From positions 1 through 43,974 of the forward strand of contig CAKRYY010000025.1 of assembly GCA_934432885.1 (NCBI GenBank): a DNA stretch of 43,974 nucleotides, given 5' to 3'. Source of the stretch: an uncultured Lachnospiraceae bacterium (GTDB lineage Bacteria; Bacillota; Clostridia; Lachnospirales; Lachnospiraceae). The position numbers and the translations under genes are program-made. Below, piece by piece: positions 1 to 8,212 of the stretch (positions are counted from its first letter, which is position 1; each line of letters opens with the position of its first letter). The notes under the pieces are model-generated. The model ran no database searches, was not told the origin of the DNA, and worked only from the letters and a program-made list of their open reading frames with translations.

Positions 1-87
1 TTGTTTGCCATAAAAACATGGAATATGCGCGCAGCCTGTGCATAAAGAAACCATTATTACATTATATTATGAAAGAGGTGAAACAGA

Positions 88-507
88 ATGCCAACATTTA
101 ACCAGTTAGTAAGAAAGGGTCGCCAGACATCTGTAAAGAAGTCCACAGCTCCGGCATTGCAGAAAGGATACAACTCTCTGCGTAAGAAAGCCATCGATAC
201 TTCTTCTCCGCAGAAGAGAGGAGTATGTACCGCTGTAAAGACCGCTACTCCTAAGAAGCCGAACTCCGCTCTTAGAAAGATCGCCAGAGTACGTCTTTCC
301 AATGGAATCGAAGTTACGAGCTATATCCCGGGAGAAGGCCACAACTTACAGGAGCACAGCGTTGTTCTGGTAAGAGGCGGAAGAGTAAAGGACTTACCTG
401 GTACAAGATACCACGTAATCAGAGGTACACTTGATACTGCGGGCGTTGCCAACAGAAAACAGGCTCGTTCCAAATATGGTGCCAAGAGACCGAAAGCTGC
501 AAAATAA
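88..507 (+). CDS. rpsL: 30S ribosomal protein S12
   Basis: This protein of 139 residues is S12, which shapes the decoding centre of the small ribosomal subunit. It carries the family signature [11 protein letters not shown] (residues 54-64) and [11 protein letters not shown] (99-109). Compared with the Escherichia coli protein it has the extra N-terminal stretch typical of Gram-positive bacteria. The lysines whose substitution gives streptomycin resistance in other bacteria (in KKPNS and VKDLPG) are wild type here. The start ATG follows GAAAGAGGTG at good spacing. It opens the rpsL-rpsG-fusA-tuf cluster; its own promoter lies outside or at the very edge of the window. Confidence 0.99.
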   Translation: MPTFNQLVRKGRQTSVKKSTAPALQKGYNSLRKKAIDTSSPQKRGVCTAVKTATPKKPNSALRKIARVRLSNGIEVTSYIPGEGHNLQEHSVVLVRGGRVKDLPGTRYHVIRGTLDTAGVANRKQARSKYGAKRPKAAK

Positions 508-617
508 TAAATCATTTGTTGTTTTGCATGTACCACAAAGCAAACTAATTTCGTAGTGTTGGAATTCTGATTAAAGATTACCGCACGAGCACAGATTAGA
601 ATTGTGAGTACCGATGA

Positions 618-1121
<504 letters not shown>

Positions 1122-1135
1122 AGGAGGAAAAACCC

Positions 1136-3253
1136 TTGGCTGGAAGAGAATATCCATTAGAGAGAACCAGAAACATCGGTATCATGGCGCATATCGATGC
1201 TGGTAAGACAACTCTTACAGAGCGTATCCTGTACTATACTGGTGTCAACTACAAGATTGGTGACACGCATGAAGGTACTGCTACCATGGACTGGATGGAG
1301 CAGGAACAGGAACGTGGTATCACTATCACATCAGCCGCTACCACATGTCACTGGACATTGGAAGAAAACTGCAAGCCGAAGCCGGGTGCTCTGGAGCATC
1401 GTATCAACATCATCGATACCCCGGGACACGTTGACTTCACGGTTGAAGTTGAGCGTTCCCTCCGTGTACTTGATGGTGCAGTTGGTGTATTCTGTGCCAA
1501 AGGCGGTGTAGAGCCTCAGTCTGAGAACGTATGGCGTCAGGCTGACACCTATAACGTACCGAGAATGGCGTTCATCAATAAGATGGACATCCTCGGCGCA
1601 AACTTTTACGGCGCTGTAGAGCAGATTAAGACAAGACTTGGAAAGAACGCTATCGTTCTTCAGCTTCCTATTGGTAAGGAAGATGATTTCAAGGGCATCA
1701 TTGATCTGTTTGAAATGAAAGCTTACATCTATAATGATGATAAGGGTGATGACATCAGCATCACAGATATTCCGGAAGATATGAAGGATGATGCAGAGCT
1801 GTATCATTCTGAGCTGATTGAGAAGATCTGCGAGCTGGATGATGATTTAATGATGGAATATCTGGATGACCAGATTCCGTCTGTTGAAAGACTGAAAGCT
1901 GCTCTGAGAAAGGGCACCTGCGAATGTACAGCCGTTCCGGTATGCTGTGGTTCTGCATACAGAAATAAGGGTGTACAGAAGCTGTTAGATGCAATTCTTG
2001 AATACATGCCTGCACCGACAGACATCCCTGCAATTAAGGGAACTGACTTAGACGGAAACGAAGTAGAGAGACATTCTTCTGACGACGAACCGTTTGCAGC
2101 ACTTGCATTCAAGATTATGGCTGACCCGTTTGTTGGTAAGCTTGCATTCTTCCGTGTATACTCTGGAACCATGAATTCCGGTTCTTATGTATTAAATGCA
2201 ACAAAGGATAAGAAAGAGCGTGTAGGACGTATCTTACAGATGCACGCAAATAAGAGAGCCGAGCTGGATAAGGTTTACTCCGGCGATATTGCAGCGGCAG
2301 TCGGATTCAAATTCACGACGACCGGCGATACCATCTGCGATGAGCAGCATCCGGTAATCTTAGAGTCCATGGAGTTCCCGGAGCCCGTTATCGAGCTTGC
2401 AATCGAACCCAAGACAAAAGCAGGTCAGGGAAAGATGGGCGAGGCTCTTGCAAAGCTTGCAGAAGAAGACCCGACTTTCCGTGCACATACAAATCAGGAA
2501 ACTGGTCAGACGATTATCGCCGGAATGGGAGAGCTCCATCTTGAAATCATCGTAGACAGACTTCTCCGTGAGTTCAAGGTAGAGGCTAATGTCGGCGCTC
2601 CGCAGGTTGCTTATAAAGAAGCAATTACAAAGGCAGTTGATATCGACAGCAAGTATGCAAAGCAGTCCGGTGGTCGTGGACAGTATGGTCACTGTAAAGT
2701 TAAATTCGAGCCTATGGATGCCAATGGTGAAGAACTGTTCAAGTTCGAGTCCCAGGTTGTCGGCGGTGCAATTCCGAAGGAATACATTCCGGCAGTTGGC
2801 GAAGGTATCGAGGAAGCAACCAAAGCAGGTATCCTCGGCGGATTCCCTGTTGTTGGCGTACACGCTATCGTATATGATGGTTCCTATCATGAAGTCGACT
2901 CTTCTGAAATGGCATTCCACATTGCAGGTTCCCTTGCATTCAAGGAAGCTATGCAGAAAGCAGCACCTGTACTGCTTGAGCCTATCATGAAGGTAGAGGT
3001 AACAATGCCTGAAGAATACATGGGCGATGTTATCGGTGATATCAACTCCCGTCGTGGACGTATCGAAGGTATGGAAGATATCGGAGGCGGCAAGATGGTA
3101 AAAGCTTATGTACCGCTTGCAGAAATGTTCGGTTATTCTACAGACCTGCGTTCCAAGACACAGGGACGTGGAAACTACTCTATGTTCTTTGAAAAATATG
3201 AGCAGGTTCCGAAGAATGTACAGGAAAAGGTATTGGCAGCAAAAGCAAAGTAA
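1136..3253 (+). CDS. fusA: translation elongation factor G, TTG start
   Basis: This is EF-G, the GTPase that drives translocation on the ribosome; 705 residues is normal. The GTPase G1 motif AHIDAGKTT is near residue 19, the switch region [12 protein letters not shown] near 60, DTPGHVDF near 90 and NKMD near 145. Domains II to V follow without breaks. The start is a TTG at 1136 preceded by AAGGAGG at 1121-1127; no ATG fits the conserved N-terminus [20 protein letters not shown]. It sits 14 nt after rpsG in the str operon. A tuf promoter follows in the gap downstream, so tuf can also be transcribed separately. Confidence 0.99.
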   Translation: MAGREYPLERTRNIGIMAHIDAGKTTLTERILYYTGVNYKIGDTHEGTATMDWMEQEQERGITITSAATTCHWTLEENCKPKPGALEHRINIIDTPGHVDFTVEVERSLRVLDGAVGVFCAKGGVEPQSENVWRQADTYNVPRMAFINKMDILGANFYGAVEQIKTRLGKNAIVLQLPIGKEDDFKGIIDLFEMKAYIYNDDKGDDISITDIPEDMKDDAELYHSELIEKICELDDDLMMEYLDDQIPSVERLKAALRKGTCECTAVPVCCGSAYRNKGVQKLLDAILEYMPAPTDIPAIKGTDLDGNEVERHSSDDEPFAALAFKIMADPFVGKLAFFRVYSGTMNSGSYVLNATKDKKERVGRILQMHANKRAELDKVYSGDIAAAVGFKFTTTGDTICDEQHPVILESMEFPEPVIELAIEPKTKAGQGKMGEALAKLAEEDPTFRAHTNQETGQTIIAGMGELHLEIIVDRLLREFKVEANVGAPQVAYKEAITKAVDIDSKYAKQSGGRGQYGHCKVKFEPMDANGEELFKFESQVVGGAIPKEYIPAVGEGIEEATKAGILGGFPVVGVHAIVYDGSYHEVDSSEMAFHIAGSLAFKEAMQKAAPVLLEPIMKVEVTMPEEYMGDVIGDINSRRGRIEGMEDIGGGKMVKAYVPLAEMFGYSTDLRSKTQGRGNYSMFFEKYEQVPKNVQEKVLAAKAK

Positions 3254-3287
3254 GCGGCTGCAAAGTGCCTGAATTGCGAAAAAACAC

Positions 3288-3328
3288 TTGAAATATTCGG
3301 TTATCTTTACTATAATCAAAGATAACCG
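3288..3328 (+). promoter_or_regulatory. tuf promoter overlapped by a perfect inverted repeat
   Basis: A near-consensus sigma-A promoter is visible: TTGAAA at 3288-3293, a 17-nt spacer and TATAAT at 3311-3316. A perfect 11-bp inverted repeat (CGGTTATCTTT at 3298-3308, AAAGATAACCG at 3318-3328) straddles the -10 box. The promoter would give tuf extra transcripts independent of the operon. The repeat could be an operator, or a weak hairpin in operon read-through RNA; there is no T-run behind it. Confidence 0.7.
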
Positions 3329-3394
3329 AGTAAAAATCGAAACCCAATAGTATTTCATTATGAAAACAATGAAAATCAAGGAGGAATATCAAAA

Positions 3395-4582
3395 ATGGCT
3401 AAAGCTAAATTTGAAAGAAAAAAGCCGCATTGTAACATTGGTACAATCGGACATGTCGATCATGGTAAGACAACATTAACAGCAGCAATCACAAAGGTTT
3501 TATCCGAAAGAGTTGCTGGTAACGCAGCAGTAGATTTCGCTAACATCGATAAGGCTCCGGAAGAGAGAGAGCGTGGTATTACTATTTCTACAGCACACGT
3601 TGAGTATGAGACAGAGAAGAGACATTACGCACACGTTGACTGCCCAGGCCATGCTGACTATGTAAAGAACATGATTACCGGTGCTGCACAGATGGATGGC
3701 GCTATCCTTGTAGTAGCTGCTACTGACGGTGTTATGGCTCAGACAAAGGAGCACATCCTTCTGTCCCGTCAGGTAGGTGTACCTTACATCATCGTATTCC
3801 TGAACAAGTGCGATATGGTTGATGATCCTGAGCTGATCGAGCTGGTTGAGATGGAAGTTACAGAGCAGCTTGAGGAGTATGGATTTACAGATTGCCCGAT
3901 TATTAAGGGTTCCGCTCTTAAGGCTCTTGAAGATCCTAACGGCGAGTGGGGCGACAAGATCATGGAACTGATGGATACAGTAGATTCTTATATTCCGGAT
4001 CCTCAGCGTGATACAGACAAGCCTTTCCTTATGCCTGTAGAGGACGTATTCTCTATCACAGGTCGTGGTACTGTTGCAACTGGTAGAGTAGAGCGTGGAC
4101 AGTTACACATGTCTGACGAAGTAGAAATCATCGGTATCAAAGAAGAGACTCAGAAGTCTGTTGTAACTGGTATCGAAATGTTCCGTAAGCTGCTGGATGA
4201 GGCAGAAGCTGGTGATAACATCGGTGTTCTTCTTCGTGGTATCCAGAGAACAGATATTGAAAGAGGACAGGTTCTTGCAAAACCGGGAACAGTTACCTGC
4301 CATAAGAAATTTACAGCACAGGTTTACGTTCTGACAAAAGATGAAGGTGGACGTCATACTCCTTTCTTCAACAACTACAGACCTCAGTTCTATTTCAGAA
4401 CAACTGACGTTACAGGTGTCTGCAACTTACCGGAAGGCACAGAGATGTGCATGCCTGGCGATAACGTAGAGATGACAATCGAACTGATTCATCCGATCGC
4501 TATGGAGCAGGGTCTTACATTCGCTATCCGTGAAGGTGGACGTACTGTAGGTTCAGGACGTGTTGCTACTATTATTGAGTAA
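3395..4582 (+). CDS. tuf: translation elongation factor Tu
   Basis: EF-Tu carries aminoacyl-tRNA to the ribosome. The 395 residues include GHVDHGKTT near residue 19, [13 protein letters not shown] near 60, [12 protein letters not shown] near 82, NKCDMVDD near 137 and GSALKAL near 173, followed by intact domains II and III ending [14 protein letters not shown]. The start has AAGGAGG-like sequence at 3380-3386. The last 55 bp of the gene form the left copy of a 57-bp direct repeat; the right copy lies 5.9 kb away at 10470. Site-specific integration therefore occurred inside the 3' end of tuf and rebuilt the coding sequence exactly. Confidence 0.99.
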   Translation: MAKAKFERKKPHCNIGTIGHVDHGKTTLTAAITKVLSERVAGNAAVDFANIDKAPEERERGITISTAHVEYETEKRHYAHVDCPGHADYVKNMITGAAQMDGAILVVAATDGVMAQTKEHILLSRQVGVPYIIVFLNKCDMVDDPELIELVEMEVTEQLEEYGFTDCPIIKGSALKALEDPNGEWGDKIMELMDTVDSYIPDPQRDTDKPFLMPVEDVFSITGRGTVATGRVERGQLHMSDEVEIIGIKEETQKSVVTGIEMFRKLLDEAEAGDNIGVLLRGIQRTDIERGQVLAKPGTVTCHKKFTAQVYVLTKDEGGRHTPFFNNYRPQFYFRTTDVTGVCNLPEGTEMCMPGDNVEMTIELIHPIAMEQGLTFAIREGGRTVGSGRVATIIE

Positions 4583-4584
4583 TC
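4528..4584 (+). repeat. attL-like 57-bp direct repeat (3' end of tuf)
   Basis: These 57 bases (CCGTGAAGGTGG to GAGTAATC) are identical to 10470-10526. The left copy is the functional end of tuf, including the stop codon. A repeat of a gene's 3' end on the far side of an AT-rich block is the classic footprint of tyrosine-recombinase integration, with the left copy restoring the target gene. Confidence 0.85.
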
Positions 4585-4585
4585 T

Positions 4586-4600
4586 TTGATAGTGTATCAA
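4586..4600. other. palindrome beside attL
   Basis: TTGATAGTGTATCAA is a perfect palindrome (6-bp arms, 3-bp centre) only one base after the end of the left 57-bp repeat. It contains an inverted copy of the TTGATAC motif that recurs near both island ends. It may be part of a recombinase binding site. Confidence 0.45.
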
Positions 4601-4617
4601 TACTAAGTGAAACATTA

Positions 4618-4656
4618 GCCGCAATCCCTTATTTATGAGGGGTTGCGGCTTCTTTT
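4618..4656 (+). terminator. intrinsic terminator now serving tuf
   Basis: GCCGCAATCCC (4618-4628) pairs with GGGGTTGCGGC (4639-4649) with one G-U pair, followed by TTCTTTT. It lies inside the island, so after integration the island supplies the terminator that tuf uses. Confidence 0.9.
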
Positions 4657-4718
4657 GTGCAAAAAGGAATAGCGAACAAAGAAAAAGCACTCGTCAACAT
4701 TTTTCATGTTGGGAGTGC

Positions 4719-4737
4719 TTTGATACATATTTGATAC
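4719..4737 (+). other. candidate recombinase arm-type sites, left end
   Basis: TTTGATAC occurs at 4719-4726 and again at 4730-4737, an 11-bp repeat period. The right end of the island has a similar tandem pair with the same 11-bp spacing (10346-10352 and 10356-10363). Short tandem direct repeats near both ends are typical of arm sites bound by the N-terminal domain of tyrosine recombinases. This function is inferred. Confidence 0.4.
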
Positions 4738-4796
4738 ACCTGAGCAGTGCAAAACTAAATTATTGTGCACATAAGCTTGCTTATGAGTGCACAAAT

Positions 4797-5108
4797 AACA
4801 AGACGTTTATCGATTTATATATGAAATCCGGCTTATATATCACGGAGATTGTAAAACGTCTGTATCAGAGTGAAGAATTGAAAAGGCTGTTCCCTGACAA
4901 GGACGAACGATTGAAGCACATTTTTGAAAAACAGGTATATGGTCTGGCTCCAACAGAGATTATTTATAAGATTGCCACAAGCTATATATTAGGATTTGAT
5001 GAGGATGTGAAGATTCAGAAACATAATTTCCGTCAGTTGGATGCTCTGCCTTATGCAAAGGAAGGTACTTTAGAGCAGAAGTTGGATGAAATTTATTCGG
5101 AAGAATAA
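4797..5108 (+). pseudogene. remnant of an N6-adenine DNA methyltransferase
   Basis: The frame is open from 4635, but the first part runs through the terminator and has no credible start. From about 4797 the translation looks like an internal piece of an Eco57I/type II N6-adenine methylase: a motif-I-like FIDLYMKSGLYITEIVKRL, then KHIFEKQVYGLAPTEIIY, then the run LPYAKEGTLEQKLDEIYSEE that in full-length family members as I remember them leads to the NPPY catalytic motif. Here it stops just before that motif. The only ATG (4821) lacks a ribosome binding site. I therefore call it a truncated, catalytically dead remnant; a small functional protein of 95 residues from 4821 is the alternative. Confidence 0.5.
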
Positions 5109-5114
5109 AGAGTG

Positions 5115-5146
5115 CCGGGCAATGAGCAAAGGTGCTTGTTGCCCGG
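5115..5146. other. strong hairpin before the defence-like operon
   Basis: CCGGGCAA (5115-5122) pairs perfectly with TTGCCCGG (5139-5146), and the interior can extend by AGCA/TGCT. There is no T-run after it, so it is a poor intrinsic terminator on the plus strand. It separates the methylase remnant from the HEPN gene. Confidence 0.6.
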
Positions 5147-5196
5147 GGAATATATTTGTGTAAAAGTATTTATCAAAATAAGAATGAGGTACCGTT

Positions 5197-5790
5197 GTGG
5201 ATAATTGGAAAAATATTTTAGATGAAAATATTTTGAAAACTAATATTAACTTTATAGCTATTTTTGTAATGAATTATGAATGCTTGAAAGAATTTATCGT
5301 TGAGCAGGTTAGAGCTTTTTACTCAGAACATTTTTATATGGCTGGTGATAAATTTGTGTGTGAGGAATCTGAAAGTTATAAAGAAAATGTACGGTCATTA
5401 GATAAAAACATTGAGAATGCATCATTAAAATGGTTCATAGAAGCAGGAGCTATTACGCAGGAAGATTATGATATATATCAAAAAATCCGGAAAAGGAGAA
5501 ATGATATTACCCATAAACTGCTTAAAAATCTTAATGATGGATTTGGTGAAGAGGATGTAAAGTTATTTGCAGATATGCTAAATATATATAGCAAGCTCGA
5601 TAAGTGGTGGATAAATGAAATTGAAATACCCACATCAGCAGATGATATACCAGAGGATTATGATAGGGATGAAGTTTGTGGTGGGCAGGCATTGGTGCTA
5701 TCAATTATTAATGAAATTGTATTTGGTAATGCGGGAAATAAATATAAGGAATTGCTGAATGAACTCATGAAATATGGTGAAAATATATGA
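5197..5790 (+). CDS. HEPN-like protein, possible RNase toxin
   Basis: This protein of 197 residues is mostly helical and soluble. Residues 98-106 read RKRRNDITH, so R101-N102 and H106 form the R-polar-x3-H arrangement of the HEPN RNase active site (the R-x4-6-H motif, N being the commonest residue after R). HEPN proteins cut RNA in many toxin-antitoxin and abortive-infection systems. The start is the GTG at 5197 after GAATGAGG. Its stop overlaps the start of the DUF2971 gene (ATGA), which implies translational coupling and joint function. I do not recognise a named family; the HEPN call rests on the motif, its helical context and the setting. Confidence 0.6.
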   Translation: MDNWKNILDENILKTNINFIAIFVMNYECLKEFIVEQVRAFYSEHFYMAGDKFVCEESESYKENVRSLDKNIENASLKWFIEAGAITQEDYDIYQKIRKRRNDITHKLLKNLNDGFGEEDVKLFADMLNIYSKLDKWWINEIEIPTSADDIPEDYDRDEVCGGQALVLSIINEIVFGNAGNKYKELLNELMKYGENI

Positions 5791-6632
5791 ATTTGTATAG
5801 AATAATTAGTTTAGAAACATTTATTGATTTAGTTCATAATAAACGGGAACGTTATGTGCGTCCGGCTACATGGGAAGATACATTTGAAGGATATTTATAT
5901 TCGCAATTATATGAGACAGAAGAACGTAAGAAAATGATTCGCGAAATATATTATAATGTTTGTCCGAGAAATTATAGGGCGACAATTGATAATATATTAA
6001 AATTGGAACACGCAAAGTGGTTTGTATATGCACAGAGCTGGTCATCACTGTCTGAGAGTGATGCAATGTGGAGAATTTATTCATACAATAAGCACTCTAT
6101 TCAAATACAGACTACGGACAAGCGATTGAAAAATCTAATTGGACAAATTGAAGACATCGGGTATGATATTAAGAGCATTAAATATGATGTTGATTCTGAA
6201 GATGATATTACGCATATGCAAGTGAGACAGTTAAAGGAGACGTTGAGCATTTATGAACCTTTTTTACATAAAAGAAAGGCATTTAAGCATGAGGCAGAAA
6301 AAAGAATTTTGATTGATGATAAACGGTGGTATCATATTTTAAGTATGAATAGTATGGGAGCTAACTGGAAGATATATGAAACTGTACAAGGAATGTCAGA
6401 TGATGAAATATTGAAAGAAATAGAAAAAAGGCTGGAACAATACTTGGGTCACATAAAGGCGGAAGCTATTTCAAATAATTTTTATGTGCCAATATCGGAT
6501 TTGAGCAAATATATATCTGCAGTGAAAGTGAATCCTTTTGCGGAGGACTGGTATGTAGAACTGATAGATGGATTATGTAAAGAGCACAAAATTAAGTGCC
6601 TAGGACGCTCTGAATTATATCAAAAAGAATAG
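5787..6632 (+). CDS. DUF2971 family protein
   Basis: The 281 residues match the layout of DUF2971: an N-terminal LYRIISLETFIDLVHNKRER with the conserved RPATWEDTFEG (about 26-36), a central WSSLSESDAMWRIYS (about 86-100) and a later KAFKHEAEKRILI segment (about 163-175). The biochemical role of DUF2971 is not established; members are frequent in bacterial defence neighbourhoods. Its ATG overlaps the HEPN gene's stop by four bases, so the two form a coupled pair, and 44 nt separate it from the next gene. Codon use is AT-rich like the rest of the island. A partner or antitoxin role for the HEPN protein is my inference. Confidence 0.7.
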   Translation: MNLYRIISLETFIDLVHNKRERYVRPATWEDTFEGYLYSQLYETEERKKMIREIYYNVCPRNYRATIDNILKLEHAKWFVYAQSWSSLSESDAMWRIYSYNKHSIQIQTTDKRLKNLIGQIEDIGYDIKSIKYDVDSEDDITHMQVRQLKETLSIYEPFLHKRKAFKHEAEKRILIDDKRWYHILSMNSMGANWKIYETVQGMSDDEILKEIEKRLEQYLGHIKAEAISNNFYVPISDLSKYISAVKVNPFAEDWYVELIDGLCKEHKIKCLGRSELYQKE

Positions 6633-6676
6633 ATATAGTAAGGGTATAGTTTGTGAATTGTAAGAGAGAAAGCGAG

Positions 6677-8176
6677 ATGAAAAATATGTTTGATATTTTT
6701 GACCTTTCACAATTTGATGAATACAGAGAAGACAACAGAAGAGAAGTGAAAAAAGCACATGGTGGGTTGCCGGTTTCTTTGTGGGACACCTATTCTTCCT
6801 TTGCAAACTGTTATGGTGGTGTCATCATTCTTGGAGTCATAGAAAATAAAGATGGCAGTTGGAGAACTACCGGTCTCCAGAATGCATCTAAGCTTCGCAA
6901 AGAGTTTTGGGATAATATGAACAATCCTAAGAAGGTAAGTCTGAATCTTTTGTCGGATGATGATGTGCAGACTTATGAAGTTGGCGACAATAAGGATGTC
7001 ATTATGGTTATTTATGTACCTATGGCAAAGCGTGAGCAGAAGCCGGTGTATATTAATAATGATATTTTCAATGGTACTTTCCGCCGCAATTATGAGGGCG
7101 ATTATCATTGTACCAGATTGCAAGTAAAGACAATGCTTCGGGACCAGACCGAGCGCACTATGGATATGGAAGTGCTTGATAAGGTTCCGATGGAAGACTT
7201 GAATTATGATACGATTCACGGATATCGTAACAGCCATCGTTCCTTAAAAGAGGGACATCCTTTTGAACGCCTGAGTGACCATGAGTATCTGAGAAGCATC
7301 GGAGCAGCAGCGATTTCTGATGAAGATGGTAAGTTGCATCCTACGGCAGCAGGTATGCTGATGTTTGGTGATGAGTATAACATTGTGCGTCACTTCCCGG
7401 AATATTTCTTGGATTACAGAGAAGAGTTGGATCCTACTACTCGTTGGAGTGATAGATTGCAGTCCAGTTCCGGGGAATGGTCCGGAAATGTATGCGATTT
7501 CTATTTTAGGGTATATAATAAGATTATCAAGGATGTGAAAGTACCTTTCAAAATGTCTGGTGGTGAGCGTGTTGACGATACTCCTGTACACAAGGCACTT
7601 CGTGAGGCTTTGGCAAACTGTTTGATTAATGCAGATTATCATGGATTGCGAGGTGTTGTTATCCGTAAGGAACCGGACAAACTTATTTTAGCAAATCCTG
7701 GTTATGTCAGAACAGGTAAAAAGCAGATGCGTCTTGGTGGTGAATCAGACCCACGAAACAAGGCTCTAATGAAAATGTTTAATCTTATCAATATCGGTGA
7801 ACGTGCTGGAAGTGGAGTGCCGAATATTTTTAATGTTTGGGCAGATGAAGGCTGGGAAGAACCGATAATAGAGGAGAGATTTGATCCGGATAGAACGGTA
7901 CTGTCGCTTTCATTTAAGAAAAAAGTGGCGGAAAAAAGTGGCGAAAAAAAAGTGACGAAAAAAAGTGGCGAAAAAAAAGTGACGAAAAAAAAACAGGAAA
8001 AATACGATGCTATGTTAAACTTTATGCAGCCTGATAAGTGGTATAAGGCTTCGGAATTTGAAACTGTTGTTGGAGTTAAGGAATCAAGAATTAAAGTATT
8101 GCTTAAGGACATGCTAGAGCAGGGATTGATTGAGAGTATGGGTAGTACAAAGGGGAAGATGTATAAAAAACGTTAG
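6677..8176 (+). CDS. AlbA_2 (Schlafen-like) / HATPase-type regulator with winged helix
   Basis: The architecture is that of COG2865: an N-terminal AlbA_2 domain with YREDNRREVKKAHGG and SFANCYGGVIILGV (about 13-60), a C-terminal HATPase_c_4-like part with EALANCLINADYHG and RAGSGVPNIF (about 305-390), a lysine-rich linker, and a winged-helix end (about 440-499). AlbA_2 proteins resemble the Schlafen nuclease core and are common in defence islands; some act as regulators. The frame extends to a GTG at 6653, but ATG 6677 fits the family start better; 499 residues. The linker contains a 27-bp tandem repeat with runs of A7-A9, a slippage-prone sequence. It lies 36 nt before the OLD nuclease gene. 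Confidence 0.8.
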   Translation: MKNMFDIFDLSQFDEYREDNRREVKKAHGGLPVSLWDTYSSFANCYGGVIILGVIENKDGSWRTTGLQNASKLRKEFWDNMNNPKKVSLNLLSDDDVQTYEVGDNKDVIMVIYVPMAKREQKPVYINNDIFNGTFRRNYEGDYHCTRLQVKTMLRDQTERTMDMEVLDKVPMEDLNYDTIHGYRNSHRSLKEGHPFERLSDHEYLRSIGAAAISDEDGKLHPTAAGMLMFGDEYNIVRHFPEYFLDYREELDPTTRWSDRLQSSSGEWSGNVCDFYFRVYNKIIKDVKVPFKMSGGERVDDTPVHKALREALANCLINADYHGLRGVVIRKEPDKLILANPGYVRTGKKQMRLGGESDPRNKALMKMFNLINIGERAGSGVPNIFNVWADEGWEEPIIEERFDPDRTVLSLSFKKKVAEKSGEKKVTKKSGEKKVTKKKQEKYDAMLNFMQPDKWYKASEFETVVGVKESRIKVLLKDMLEQGLIESMGSTKGKMYKKR

Positions 8177-8212
8177 CGTAATATGTGAACTGAGAATAAA
8201 CAGGAGTTGCGT

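Noticed and set aside
2360..3379. A minus-strand frame of 339 codons
   Set aside because: It is the antisense shadow of fusA and runs through the tuf promoter.
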